Notes under the pieces: generated by a model | Seen by the model: only the letters and a program-made list of their open reading frames with translations | Database searches by the model: none | Told to the model about the DNA's origin: nothing | Assembly (NCBI GenBank): GCA_023259575.1 | Contig: JALRHN010000024.1 | Span: 1-18,843, forward strand | Direction: 5' to 3' | DNA from: Candidatus Kapaibacterium sp. | GTDB lineage: Bacteria; Bacteroidota; Ignavibacteria; Kapaibacteriales; UBA961 | DNA length: 18,843 nucleotides | Part shown: piece after piece, positions 1 to 9,869 of the stretch | How the letters are laid out: every line of letters begins with the position of its first letter | How positions within the stretch are numbered: position 1 is the stretch's first letter | Program-made: the position numbers and the translations under genes

Positions 1-1
1 G

Positions 2-1972
2 GCATCTATTCAATATCAAACATCATTTACTATAAAAAAAGACTCATCAATTGCTATAGCATGGTCATTCCCAGTTCCAAAAGCACATTCTTTAAGAATA
101 AGAACAATAGCAAAATCACTTGATTTTTCTGATGGTGAACAAATCATCATTCCTGTATTATCCCCAAGAATTACTGTTACTGATGCATATCCATTATGGC
201 TTAATCCTAAAAGTGGAAGATCGAGTCAATCCATCACAATACCTACTTTCAATAAAAATAATACAGTTGAATCTGAAGAGATCAACATAAAAACAAGCAC
301 AATGCCACAATGGTATGCTGCAGAGAGTTTACCAAACATATTATCCAATAAGAACAATTCTATTCTTGAAGACGTATATCAATGGTTTGCTGCAAAACTT
401 GCTCAAGGTTATATTTTGAATAATGCTACTATCAAAAAAGAAATTGAGAATGGAACATTAAAAGGACGTTTAAGCCAAGCCAGAGAATTAAGGAAAAAGA
501 ACAATGTATCTGACAATGAACATCCTTGGGAACAAGAAATTCAGCAAGAAATTTCCAGAGATAATAATCTAGAAATCTATACAAAACCAAATGAAATAGC
601 CTCAATAGAAGAATATGCTTTCAAAGAAATACTAAGAAAACAAAGTCCAACAGGAGGATATTCTTGGTTTGAATTAATGCCAGAAAATAGGCATATCACA
701 CATGAAGTGTTTATTGCGCTAGGAAGAATTAGGCAATTGGGTCTTTTGGGAACAATGCAACCAGAGATAAAACAATTGCTTATCAAAGGAATTTCATATA
801 TGGATTCACAATATGAAAAAGATTTTGACAATTATAAACGCTTCATGAATCCAAAGGATACATTTCGATTATCTATTGTCGACATAGAATATGCATATGC
901 AAGATCATACTTTAAGGATATAGTATCAATGCCAAAAGGAGGCCCATGGGATACTTTATCATTATTTGAATGGAAAGACAGATTACAATTTGGAATCAAA
1001 GCCGAAGCAATGATTGCACTTACATTATTCCGAATGGGAGAAAAAAACAAGGCAATCAGCATATTACAAGCATTAAAAGAACGAGCAATCACCAATCAAG
1101 ACGGCATTCATTGGGCTGTTAAAGGAAATAGATGGTTTGAAGCATCCATCGAAACACATGTGCTAATACAAGAAGCATATAAAGAAATCTTAAAACAATC
1201 AGAAATAATCGATGGGATTTCTACCTATTTATTAAGACAGAAGCAAACAAGAAATTGGAAAACTACCATATCATCAGCACAAGCATGTTATAGTATTCTT
1301 CAACAAGGAGAGCAATGCCTAATAGATAATTCCAATGATATTCATATTTATGTAGATGATTCAGAAATCAAAGGTGAAGCTATATCATTTCCGGGAGATA
1401 TAGAATATAATGTTCCACAAAAAGCTATCAAAAAAGCAGATCCAATCGTACAGATTTCTAGTAATGGAATATGTCCATTATGGGGAGGAATATACAGAAC
1501 ATATCAATCTTCATTAGAAGATATTCAACAACAAGACTCTATGTCATTAAGAATTACAACTGAGTTTTTAAGACAAACCGATGATGGGGCCTTTACACAG
1601 TTAAAAAGATTACAGAACCAGGATTCTATACATATTGGCGACAGAATTACTGTAAAAATCACTATTCACAATGAACGCTTTTTGGATTATGTCCATATTA
1701 AAGATATGCGCTCTGCTGGATTTGAGTTAATTGATCAATTAGCTGGATATTCATATAAAAATGGAATATCTTATTATCAAATCCCAAGGGATGCTTCAAT
1801 GAATTTCTTTTTGGAATATCTACAAAAAGGCAATACAAGTATAGAATATACATTAAGAGCCGCCCGTGAAGGAATTTTCAATAATGGCATAACAACAGTA
1901 GAATCCTATTATGCACCTGAATATAAAGGGCATAGCTCTGGAAAGAAAGTTAGGATATACCCAATTAAGTAA
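2..1972 (+). CDS. Alpha-2-macroglobulin family protein, C-terminal part (5' end outside window)
   Basis: The frame is open from base 2, so this is the last 656 or so residues of a larger protein; bacterial members usually exceed 1,500 residues. It begins in the A2M domain (D-G-E-Q...I-P-V-L near base 134, then T-D-A-Y-P-L-W-L). It continues into the helical toroid that normally holds the thioester (W-Y-A-A-E-S-L-P at 311-334), and ends in a bacterial MG10-type domain (H-I-K-D-M-R, G-Y-S-Y, Y-Y-Q-I-P-R-D-A-S, Y-A-P-E-Y). That ending closely resembles Bacteroidota homologues. Family members are periplasmic or lipoprotein protease traps thought to protect the envelope. The site where homologues have C-x-E-Q reads S-I-L-E-D here (359-373), so covalent trapping is unlikely. 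The usual partner, penicillin-binding protein 1C, is not seen; tamB follows 45 bases downstream. The family call is firm; the function without the thioester is inference. Confidence 0.9.
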   Translation, partial: ASIQYQTSFTIKKDSSIAIAWSFPVPKAHSLRIRTIAKSLDFSDGEQIIIPVLSPRITVTDAYPLWLNPKSGRSSQSITIPTFNKNNTVESEEINIKTSTMPQWYAAESLPNILSNKNNSILEDVYQWFAAKLAQGYILNNATIKKEIENGTLKGRLSQARELRKKNNVSDNEHPWEQEIQQEISRDNNLEIYTKPNEIASIEEYAFKEILRKQSPTGGYSWFELMPENRHITHEVFIALGRIRQLGLLGTMQPEIKQLLIKGISYMDSQYEKDFDNYKRFMNPKDTFRLSIVDIEYAYARSYFKDIVSMPKGGPWDTLSLFEWKDRLQFGIKAEAMIALTLFRMGEKNKAISILQALKERAITNQDGIHWAVKGNRWFEASIETHVLIQEAYKEILKQSEIIDGISTYLLRQKQTRNWKTTISSAQACYSILQQGEQCLIDNSNDIHIYVDDSEIKGEAISFPGDIEYNVPQKAIKKADPIVQISSNGICPLWGGIYRTYQSSLEDIQQQDSMSLRITTEFLRQTDDGAFTQLKRLQNQDSIHIGDRITVKITIHNERFLDYVHIKDMRSAGFELIDQLAGYSYKNGISYYQIPRDASMNFFLEYLQKGNTSIEYTLRAAREGIFNNGITTVESYYAPEYKGHSSGKKVRIYPIK

Positions 1973-2017
1973 AAGAACATCTTCGGATAGGTCAAAAAAA
2001 ATCGGCATTTTTGCACT

Positions 2018-5000
2018 ATGCAGAACAAAGAAAAGCCTATAGAAGCGTCTTTGCCTCAAAAAAAAGACAGTATTTTCAGTTCAATTCTTCAAAAGATTGG
2101 AAGGATTATCTCTGTACTTTTCTTACTCATAACTGTATCAGGATTGGGTTTATATTTCTATGTTCAAACTGATTCATTCAGGAATTGGCTAAAACCTATT
2201 TTGATTGATGGAATAAATTCCTCTATAGATGGAAAAGTAGATTTTGAAGACATACGAATAGATATATTCAAAGGGCTTGTTTTTCATAATGCCATCATTA
2301 TATCTGCTGGCGATACAGTGTTAAAAACTAATGATATAGCAGTTTTTTATGATCTTGATGCATTATTCAGCAAATCTATATCATTAACTTCTATCACTTT
2401 AGATTCTCCTACTTTTAAGATTATTCGACACTCCGACAGCACCTGGAATATAGATCATTTCCTTAAACCTCAAATTCAAGACCCTAATAAACCTCCATTT
2501 GACTGGCATATTTATTTAGGATTATTAGAATTATGTAATGGTTCTATTCTTATCAAAGATTCTTTAAGCGAGCCATCTAATGGTACTGTTTTTAATGCCC
2601 AAGATGCGCTTTATAAGCAAGTAAATGTATTATTGAGTGGTCAGTATTTTCCTGGAATTCATAAAATAGAAGCACATATTAGGGATATATCTTTTCAGGA
2701 AATCAATAGTAAATGTATTGTCAATCACTTAAGTATGAAAGCAAAAACAGACTTTTCTGGTTGCACAATTACAGACCTTACACTACAAACCCCAATTTCA
2801 ACAATTAGTGCAGATGCGCATATTCAAGATATAGATCTTCTCTCTTCAATATCTTCAGAGCAGATATTTAAAGCACCAATCACCTTGTCATTAAAAGCCA
2901 AACCTTTTAATCCAGATGATTTAAGAAAATTCTTACCTCATATAGGTTTTTATGGCTCTTATGATGTCAATCTAGAAGCTAAAGGTAATCTTCATGAAAT
3001 ACAAGTTGAGAAGCTTTTAGTTAAGAATGAACATTCTTCACTAAATATTAAAGGAATGGTTACCAATATAGATAAACCAGAAAAACTACGATTTGAAGCA
3101 CAAGGAATAGGTAATTCTTCGATAGTTTATGAAGAATTAAAAAGGAATACACCTGTTTTACAATTACCTGTGTTAGACTTTTTGGGGACAGTTCAATTTA
3201 GCCGTTTTTCTATAATAGGTATGCCATCAGATTCAATTTCTATGAATCTAAAAGCAAATACTGCTTCTGGTTCAGTAGATGGATTATTGAGTTTATATTT
3301 TCATTCAGATACATTAGCCTATGATGGAGATATTCAATTCTCGGAATTTAATCTTGGCAAAGTAATTCACAATCCAAATGTAGAAAGCGCCTTAAATATG
3401 CATGTACACATGAAAGGTAAAGGCACCGATCTTCCCACCTTGAAATCCTCGATTACTGTGCAAGCAGGAGCATCTAAAATTGGAGATTATGCTTTTCAGG
3501 GACTTCTTCTTTCAGGCAATGCAGATTATGGACTATTAAATATAGATACAGCAAATGTTATTTTAAGAGATCATTCTCCTGAAGCAAGTGAATTTGATGA
3601 GCTTCAGTATTCATCTTTTAGTTGTAATGGCTTTATTGATTTAAGACAAATCAATCCTTCATTTTCTTTAGAAACCAATCTTCAAAATGTAGAATTAGCG
3701 TCTTTATTTAATACAAAAAATCTTCCAACAATCTTTGATGGATCTATGACACTTGTTGGAAGAGGGATGCATATTGACAGCATTGAAGGTAGCGCCCATA
3801 TTCATGCAAGACAAATCATCTTTGAGGATAGAACAATTAATCCACAAATGATCAATGTGGATATTCATAGATATGCTAATGATAAACGATTAACAACTAT
3901 TGAATCTAGGCTATATAATATTAGAGCAGAAGGTATCTATAGATTCGAGCCTTTGATTGCTTCTATTAATCATACTATAAGTAGTGTAATCATAGAAGGT
4001 GAAAAAAAATATAATGGGATAAAGGGTGAAAAAACAGCAATTAAGACATTAATGCCTGAAATGGACACCAATGAATTAGATGTTAAACTCTCAGTTAAAG
4101 CAAAAGATTTTTCTCCGATAAACTTATTTCTACAAGGAATTCAAATTTCTGGAGAAGGTGAATTACAAGCTTCCATAAAGTCTTCACCACAAAAAACCGA
4201 CTTTAATATTGATACATTATTTGTTAAAAATGGCCATATTTTTGGTCCAGATAATAATGCTCAAAGCTCCCCTTTCCTATTATATGGCACCATAACAACC
4301 ACACCTGATACTAGTGGTAGGCGAATTATAAGTTCTATGAAGATACATTCAGAATGTTCAGATGATTTATTTATCAATAATGTTCGAATACATCAACCTG
4401 AGCTATCTTTTACATTAAAAGGAACCGAACTTCAGAGTAGTATATCTGCCGATATGGGAGAATTATTTTCTGGAGTATTTGAATCAAAAGCAGAATTAAC
4501 TGATACATCGTTTGCCTTTGAATCAAATACCTGCTTATTTACATATGGTCCTTTTACATGGCATTCTGTTAATAATATTTCTGGAAGATTAAGTGCATCT
4601 GGATTAGAGATTTTTTCTTTAGTCATGCAAAGAGATAGTGCAATTACACGTTTAAAACAAAGAGAGCTTTTAGGATCAGCAGAAACTATTTCTGTAAAAG
4701 GGCTTGTATCTAGCACTGCTTTTTCTGGGTTTTCTGTGGATATCAGTGGCATGCCATTAAAAGATATTCAGCAATTACCTATTATACCTTTAGACTTAAA
4801 AGATGTATTAAGAACGCTTAAAGGGACCCTTACACATGGCATTATTACTGCTGATGGTTCATTTACGAATCCAACATATCAATCAAATGGTATCATACAA
4901 AATATTATATACAATGATGTGATAGTTGGAAATCAAACATTTGATTTACATCATAAAGACTCAATCATCTCCGGATCGGTAATAATCATAAATCCTAAAT

Positions 5001-6727
5001 ATCCGAATCAAAAAGCATTAGATATTGGAATAGAACAAATACCATATAATCTGGCTGTTTCAAATGTTGGTAAACCATTAAGAGAAGATGAAGAATTTGT
5101 TGTAACAGCAAGAGCTAAATCCTTATCTATAGCTACGATAGCCCCTTTTATTCCTGGAATAAGCAAATTGCAAGGTAATGTAGATGCCGAAATTTCTTTA
5201 GGAGGATTTGCGCCTAATAAAATCAACTATGGCGGGCAAGCCTATTTTAAAGATGTCAATTTTATACTTGATGCTACAAATATCAAATACTTTGCGGGAG
5301 GAAGATTATTACTTAAAAATGCAACTGCAACGTTAGATTCTATCATAGTAAAAAATGACAAATTAGATTTACCAACCAGTGAAGCAATTATCAAGGGGAA
5401 TTTGCAATTAAAAGATATTATTTATATCGATAATTTTGATTTATCAATAGTATCTAAACAATTATTAGTATTGAGTGATGCTTCGGCTACAACAATGCCA
5501 TTGATGTATGGTAAATTTATCATAGCTAGTGGGCAAAAACCATTACATTTCACAGGATCATTTACAAAACCAAAATTGAGGGGTGATGTAAAAGTATTAC
5601 AAGCATCAATTACAATGCCCCCAGAACAAGAACAAACAATTGCATCAGGAGTAAGATATACTGTCTTAAATAATGAACAATTACAACAATTGCATGAACC
5701 TGCACAGAATCCATTAACTGATTTTTTAAAAATTCTTTCTAGCACACAAACAAATAGAAATCAAAAACAGCAGATGCTAGAAAACTCCTCGATTGAAAAG
5801 ACAAATGAGAATGAGACAGAAAATTTATTGATTAAAAGATCAGGTTTTAATGATTTATTAGACTATGATTTAGAAGTGTATATGCCTGGAAAATTCTTTC
5901 TAAAAATGATTTTAGGAACATTTGAAGAAATCAGAGCAAATATCGAACCCGTCAATAAATTAACGCCATTATTTTTCAGAAAAGAACGCTTTAAACAACC
6001 ACAGCTTATTGGTGAAATGAGATTATTAGAGGGCTCTGAATATAAATTTTTAAAAGTGTTTCAAGCAACAGGAAAATTGATTTTTAATACTGGTGAATTA
6101 TCTAATCCAGCATTGGATTTATTAGCTGTGTATAAAGGCCAAACTCGATATGATAATGACTTAGAAAATTTTAGAGTGATCATGAAAATCACTGGGACAA
6201 AAAATCTACCTAATGTTATCATAACATGGGAAAGAAATGGATTAGAAGCCACAGGTGATTCATCTCAAATAAGAAGTGATGCTTTAATGAAACTTATTGT
6301 AGGCCGTACCCAGCAAGAATTATTTGGTAAATCAGGTACTATTGGAACAAAAGGAATTGGCAATGAAATATCAAATTCATTGTCTGCAGCAGCTTCACAA
6401 CTTTTTAGTGGCTTATTAGAAGGTACCGGCCTTTTAACTAATGCAACAATCAGTTTGCAAGAAGGTTTAGCAGATTTATCACAAGCAAGATTAAATTTAA
6501 GTGGACAATTATTTAGCGATGTTGCTTGGAGAGCTGCCGGAACTTTAGGAGATTTAACTGGTAATTATGAATTTAGCGTTGATGTGCCAATTACCATTCT
6601 TGGAGATTATGATGCTTTACGCAATTTATTACTTCAGTTAACTAGAGCATCTGCACCAGCAAATGCTATTACAACCAGACAACAAAAAGAATGGGAAATG
6701 AAAATTAGTTGGCGTTATGCTTTTTAA
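2018..6727 (+). CDS. tamB: TamB-type translocation and assembly module / AsmA-like inner membrane protein
   Basis: A 1,569-residue protein with a short cytoplasmic start, one membrane anchor at about residues 29-49, and then a very long periplasmic stretch of repeating beta-strand segments, as in AsmA/TamB proteins. An AsmA-like start (D-F-E-D-I-R-I-D, then D-S-P-T-F-K-I) leads to a C-terminal DUF490/TamB domain at about 1170-1569 containing D-Y-D-L-E-V-Y-M-P-G, I-R-S-D-A-L-M-K-L-I-V-G and a final W-R-Y-A-F. A polar linker rich in Q, N and E lies near 1240-1273. TamB proteins form a hydrophobic groove spanning the periplasm; they are linked to autotransporter assembly with TamA and to phospholipid movement to the outer membrane. 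No TamA/BamA-like gene is in the window. The start codon lacks an obvious ribosome binding site, but the anchor lies just behind it, which supports the choice. An MlaF-type ATPase gene follows after 24 bases. Confidence 0.9.
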   Translation: MQNKEKPIEASLPQKKDSIFSSILQKIGRIISVLFLLITVSGLGLYFYVQTDSFRNWLKPILIDGINSSIDGKVDFEDIRIDIFKGLVFHNAIIISAGDTVLKTNDIAVFYDLDALFSKSISLTSITLDSPTFKIIRHSDSTWNIDHFLKPQIQDPNKPPFDWHIYLGLLELCNGSILIKDSLSEPSNGTVFNAQDALYKQVNVLLSGQYFPGIHKIEAHIRDISFQEINSKCIVNHLSMKAKTDFSGCTITDLTLQTPISTISADAHIQDIDLLSSISSEQIFKAPITLSLKAKPFNPDDLRKFLPHIGFYGSYDVNLEAKGNLHEIQVEKLLVKNEHSSLNIKGMVTNIDKPEKLRFEAQGIGNSSIVYEELKRNTPVLQLPVLDFLGTVQFSRFSIIGMPSDSISMNLKANTASGSVDGLLSLYFHSDTLAYDGDIQFSEFNLGKVIHNPNVESALNMHVHMKGKGTDLPTLKSSITVQAGASKIGDYAFQGLLLSGNADYGLLNIDTANVILRDHSPEASEFDELQYSSFSCNGFIDLRQINPSFSLETNLQNVELASLFNTKNLPTIFDGSMTLVGRGMHIDSIEGSAHIHARQIIFEDRTINPQMINVDIHRYANDKRLTTIESRLYNIRAEGIYRFEPLIASINHTISSVIIEGEKKYNGIKGEKTAIKTLMPEMDTNELDVKLSVKAKDFSPINLFLQGIQISGEGELQASIKSSPQKTDFNIDTLFVKNGHIFGPDNNAQSSPFLLYGTITTTPDTSGRRIISSMKIHSECSDDLFINNVRIHQPELSFTLKGTELQSSISADMGELFSGVFESKAELTDTSFAFESNTCLFTYGPFTWHSVNNISGRLSASGLEIFSLVMQRDSAITRLKQRELLGSAETISVKGLVSSTAFSGFSVDISGMPLKDIQQLPIIPLDLKDVLRTLKGTLTHGIITADGSFTNPTYQSNGIIQNIIYNDVIVGNQTFDLHHKDSIISGSVIIINPKYPNQKALDIGIEQIPYNLAVSNVGKPLREDEEFVVTARAKSLSIATIAPFIPGISKLQGNVDAEISLGGFAPNKINYGGQAYFKDVNFILDATNIKYFAGGRLLLKNATATLDSIIVKNDKLDLPTSEAIIKGNLQLKDIIYIDNFDLSIVSKQLLVLSDASATTMPLMYGKFIIASGQKPLHFTGSFTKPKLRGDVKVLQASITMPPEQEQTIASGVRYTVLNNEQLQQLHEPAQNPLTDFLKILSSTQTNRNQKQQMLENSSIEKTNENETENLLIKRSGFNDLLDYDLEVYMPGKFFLKMILGTFEEIRANIEPVNKLTPLFFRKERFKQPQLIGEMRLLEGSEYKFLKVFQATGKLIFNTGELSNPALDLLAVYKGQTRYDNDLENFRVIMKITGTKNLPNVIITWERNGLEATGDSSQIRSDALMKLIVGRTQQELFGKSGTIGTKGIGNEISNSLSAAASQLFSGLLEGTGLLTNATISLQEGLADLSQARLNLSGQLFSDVAWRAAGTLGDLTGNYEFSVDVPITILGDYDALRNLLLQLTRASAPANAITTRQQKEWEMKISWRYAF

Positions 6728-6751
6728 TAGTATGATCATACAAAAAAAACA

Positions 6752-7543
6752 ATGATAGAATTAAAGAATCTCCATAAAGCATTTGGAAATAAACAAGTAC
6801 TGAACGGTATTAATCTTACAATACCTACCGGAGCAACTATGTGCATAATAGGAAAATCCGGATGTGGTAAATCAGTATTATTAAAACATATCGTTGGACT
6901 CCTTAAACAAGATAAAGGAGATGTACTTATCGATGGTAAATCCGTAGCTGCTATGTCTAAACACCAACTTTTTAATATACGTCAAAAAATTGGCTATGTA
7001 TTTCAAGGTGCTGCCCTATTTGACTCTATGACAGTCTATCAAAATGTTATCATTAGCTTATATGAGCATGGTGAAAGAGATCAAAATATTCTTAATATAG
7101 AAGCCAGAAGAGCGCTTGCATCCGTGGGATTATTACCCGATTTCTCTGAAAATGGAACACCTAATTTTGAAAAAGAATTTGCTATTTTATCAAATAAAAA
7201 GCCAAGCGATTTATCTGGCGGTATGAAGAAAAGAGTAAGCGTTGCCCGTGCATTAGTGGGTAGCCCGGACTATATTTTTTATGATGAACCAACTACCGGA
7301 CTAGACCCAGTAAATTCAGAACAAATAGACAAATTAATTTTAGAACTATCAAAAAAACTAAGCATCACTTCATTAGTTATTACTCATGATATGTTTTCTG
7401 TATTTAATATAGCCGATCATGTTGCAATGCTAGATAAAGGCCTTGTTTGTTTTGAAGGCGATGCACATCAATTACAATCAACAGAAAATCCAACAGTAAC
7501 GGAATTTATCAAGCGTTTCCGCTTGGAAGCTAGAATGCAGTAA
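6752..7543 (+). CDS. mlaF: ABC transporter ATP-binding protein, MlaF/MKL type
   Basis: A 263-residue nucleotide-binding subunit with every ABC motif. These are Walker A G-K-S-G-C-G-K-S (34-41), Q-loop Q85 in F-Q-G-A-A-L-F-D-S-M-T-V, signature L-S-G-G-M (154-158), Walker B Y-I-F-Y-D-E (174-179), D-loop G-L-D-P (183-186) and switch histidine H212. The 'FQGAALFDSMTV' and 'LSGGMKKRV' wording is typical of the MlaF/TTG2A group, which powers phospholipid or sterol transport with an MlaE permease and an MlaD substrate-binding protein. Neither partner is next to it. From memory of homologues, about 15-20 extra residues lie between helix and signature (roughly 130-150). The gene sits 24 bases after tamB and 43 before maeB. 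No Shine-Dalgarno is seen, only an A-rich leader. The ABC call is certain; the Mla subfamily is probable and the substrate unproven. Confidence 0.88.
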   Translation: MIELKNLHKAFGNKQVLNGINLTIPTGATMCIIGKSGCGKSVLLKHIVGLLKQDKGDVLIDGKSVAAMSKHQLFNIRQKIGYVFQGAALFDSMTVYQNVIISLYEHGERDQNILNIEARRALASVGLLPDFSENGTPNFEKEFAILSNKKPSDLSGGMKKRVSVARALVGSPDYIFYDEPTTGLDPVNSEQIDKLILELSKKLSITSLVITHDMFSVFNIADHVAMLDKGLVCFEGDAHQLQSTENPTVTEFIKRFRLEARMQ

Positions 7544-7586
7544 ATACACCACACAAGAACATTGTTTTATATACCAAGATACAAAG

Positions 7587-9869
7587 ATGACCAAAAGAAA
7601 AATCCGTCGCGAAGAAGCTTTAGAATATCATTCATCAGGAAGAAAAGGTAAAATCGAAGTTGTTCCTACCAAACCACTTACAACGCAGTTTGAACTTTCC
7701 CTAGCTTATTCTCCTGGAGTTGCAGAACCCTGTTTAGAAATTGCAGCCAATGAAGATTTAGTATATGAATATACAGCCAAAGGTAATCTAGTTGGCGTCA
7801 TATCTAATGGTACTGCAGTTCTAGGTTTAGGTAATATTGGTGCCGCTGCTGGCAAACCAGTATTTGAAGGTAAAGGGGTTCTTTTTAAAAAGTTTGCCGA
7901 TATCGATGTTTTTGATATTGAAATTACAACACAAGATCCAGATGAGTTTATTAATACAGTAGTAAATTTAGAGCCAACATTCGGTGGAATAAATCTAGAA
8001 GATATCAAAGCACCAGAATGCTTTTATATAGAAACAGAACTGCAAAAAAGAATGCAAATTCCCATTATGCATGATGATCAACATGGTACTGCAATTATTA
8101 GTGGGGCTGCTTTATTAAATGCTTGTGAAATTCAAGGTAAACAGTTGTCAGATATCATCGTAGCTGTAAGTGGAGCTGGTGCAAGTGCTATAGCTTGTTG
8201 TAGAATGTATGAGAAATTAGGGGTACAAAAAAAGAATATCTTTTTATGTGATAGAAAAGGTTTAATCTATCCAGGAAGAGATTCGGATATGACAGAAACA
8301 AAAGCTGAATTTGCTAATGGAGATGGTCCTGCCTCTTTAGAAGATGTTATGCGCAAAGCTGATGTATTTCTTGGTTTAAGTTCTGCTGGCCTTGTAAGCA
8401 AAGAGATGATTGCATCAATGTTACCAAATCCAATTGTATTCGCTTTAGCAAATCCAGATCCAGAAATTAACTATGAAGATGCAATATCTGTTAGACAAGA
8501 TATTATTATGGCTACAGGTAGAAGCGATTATCCAAATCAAGTAAACAATGTATTAGGATTTCCATTTATTTTCCGCGGTGCATTAGATGTACGCGCTAGA
8601 GCAATAAATGATGAGATGAAAATAGCAGCCGTTCAAGGTTTAGCAAAACTTGCTAAAGAACCAGTTCCTGACTCTGTTGTAAGAGCCTATGGAGGCGAAC
8701 CTATTATGTATGGTAAAGAATATATCATTCCAAAACCATTAGATAATCGTGTTTTATTATATGTATCACCTGCTGTTGCCGAAGCAGCTGTACTTTCTGG
8801 AGCAGCTAGAATAACAGAATTTGATATCGAGCAGTATAGAGCATCTTTAGAATCCAAACAAACAAAAGTTAGACAGTTTATATCTGGAATTATAAATGGA
8901 CTTCAAAAATCCAGAAATAAAAAAAGAATTCTCTTTACCGAAGGTGATGAACTAAAAGTTCTTCGAGCAGCAGATATTATTGTTCAAAATGGCATTGCAA
9001 TTCCAGTTTTATTAGGTGAAGAACATAAAATACATGAACTAGCTTCTCAACATGATATTTCGCTTGATGGAATGGAAATAGTAAATGTGCTTAATCTTGA
9101 ACATTTAGAAGAATATGCAACATTGTTAACCCACAATAGACAGCGAAAAGGGATGACAATGGCTCAAGCCAGAAGAATCGTAAGAAGAAGAATAGAATAT
9201 GGTGCAATGATGCTTGAATCAGGAAAGGTGGAAGGATTAATTTCTGGAGTCAATCTACGTTATGATGAAACAATTCGTCCAGTGTTAGAAATTATCGGAA
9301 CAGATCCACGCTATTCAAGAGTAGCAGGTATTCAAGCAGTTATTAGTAAAAGAGGTGATACCATTTTCTTCGCAGATGCAACGATGAATCAACATCCTAA
9401 TGCTGAAGAATTAGCTGATATTGCAATTATGACTGCCGAAGCTGCTAAACGATTTGATATGCAACCAAAAGTTGCTATGATTTCATTTAGCGATTTTGGC
9501 TCTTCTGCCGATGAATCAGCAAAAACCATGAGAAATGCCGTCGCTTTGGCTAAACAAAGAATGCCAGAATTAATAATTGATGGTGAAATGCAAGCAGATA
9601 CCGCTGTTGCAATCGGGAAAGCAGAAGAACATTTTAGCTTTAGCGCAATAAATGGTGATGCCAATGTTTTGATTTTCCCAGATTTAAACTCAGCAAATAT
9701 CTCGTATAAATTAATGGCAACTATCGGAGAAGCTGAAGTTATAGGACCTATTTTAGTTGGAATGAATAAACCTGTCCATATTTTAGATAGAAATGCAGAC
9801 GTAAATGCTGTTGTTAGTATGGCAGCAATCTGTGCCGATGAGGCCAATGCAAAAGAAAGACATAAGTGA
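7587..9869 (+). CDS. maeB: NADP-dependent malic enzyme with C-terminal phosphotransacetylase-like domain
   Basis: At 760 residues this has the size of MaeB, which decarboxylates malate to pyruvate and makes NADPH in the cytoplasm. The malic domain carries Y41 in Y-S-P-G-V-A-E-P-C, K96 in F-E-G-K-G-V (the expected catalytic pair), and the metal-binding E137-D138 and D161-D162 (H-D-D-Q-H-G-T-A). The NAD(P)-binding fold shows G-A-G-A-S-A (194-199). From about residue 425 a phosphotransacetylase-like domain follows (I-L-F-T-E-G-D, then L-I-S-G-V-N near 550). In known MaeB proteins this part has no proven phosphotransacetylase activity and binds acetyl-CoA as a regulator. All key malic-enzyme residues are present, so the enzyme should be active. 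The preference for NADP over NAD is taken from the family. Its last codons overlap the next gene by 4 bases, an odd partner for central metabolism. Confidence 0.96.
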   Translation: MTKRKIRREEALEYHSSGRKGKIEVVPTKPLTTQFELSLAYSPGVAEPCLEIAANEDLVYEYTAKGNLVGVISNGTAVLGLGNIGAAAGKPVFEGKGVLFKKFADIDVFDIEITTQDPDEFINTVVNLEPTFGGINLEDIKAPECFYIETELQKRMQIPIMHDDQHGTAIISGAALLNACEIQGKQLSDIIVAVSGAGASAIACCRMYEKLGVQKKNIFLCDRKGLIYPGRDSDMTETKAEFANGDGPASLEDVMRKADVFLGLSSAGLVSKEMIASMLPNPIVFALANPDPEINYEDAISVRQDIIMATGRSDYPNQVNNVLGFPFIFRGALDVRARAINDEMKIAAVQGLAKLAKEPVPDSVVRAYGGEPIMYGKEYIIPKPLDNRVLLYVSPAVAEAAVLSGAARITEFDIEQYRASLESKQTKVRQFISGIINGLQKSRNKKRILFTEGDELKVLRAADIIVQNGIAIPVLLGEEHKIHELASQHDISLDGMEIVNVLNLEHLEEYATLLTHNRQRKGMTMAQARRIVRRRIEYGAMMLESGKVEGLISGVNLRYDETIRPVLEIIGTDPRYSRVAGIQAVISKRGDTIFFADATMNQHPNAEELADIAIMTAEAAKRFDMQPKVAMISFSDFGSSADESAKTMRNAVALAKQRMPELIIDGEMQADTAVAIGKAEEHFSFSAINGDANVLIFPDLNSANISYKLMATIGEAEVIGPILVGMNKPVHILDRNADVNAVVSMAAICADEANAKERHK

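Noticed and set aside
2006..2013. CATTTTTG resembling the Bacteroidota -7 promoter box TAnnTTTG just before tamB
   Set aside because: The first base mismatches, it is only 4 bases from the start codon, and no matching upstream box was found.
6730..6741. Perfect 12-base palindrome GTATGATCATAC between tamB and the ABC ATPase gene, followed by A8
   Set aside because: A palindrome of this length is expected a few times by chance in 19 kb. It has no loop and is followed by A rather than T, so it is not a terminator on the + strand; a weak operator cannot be excluded.
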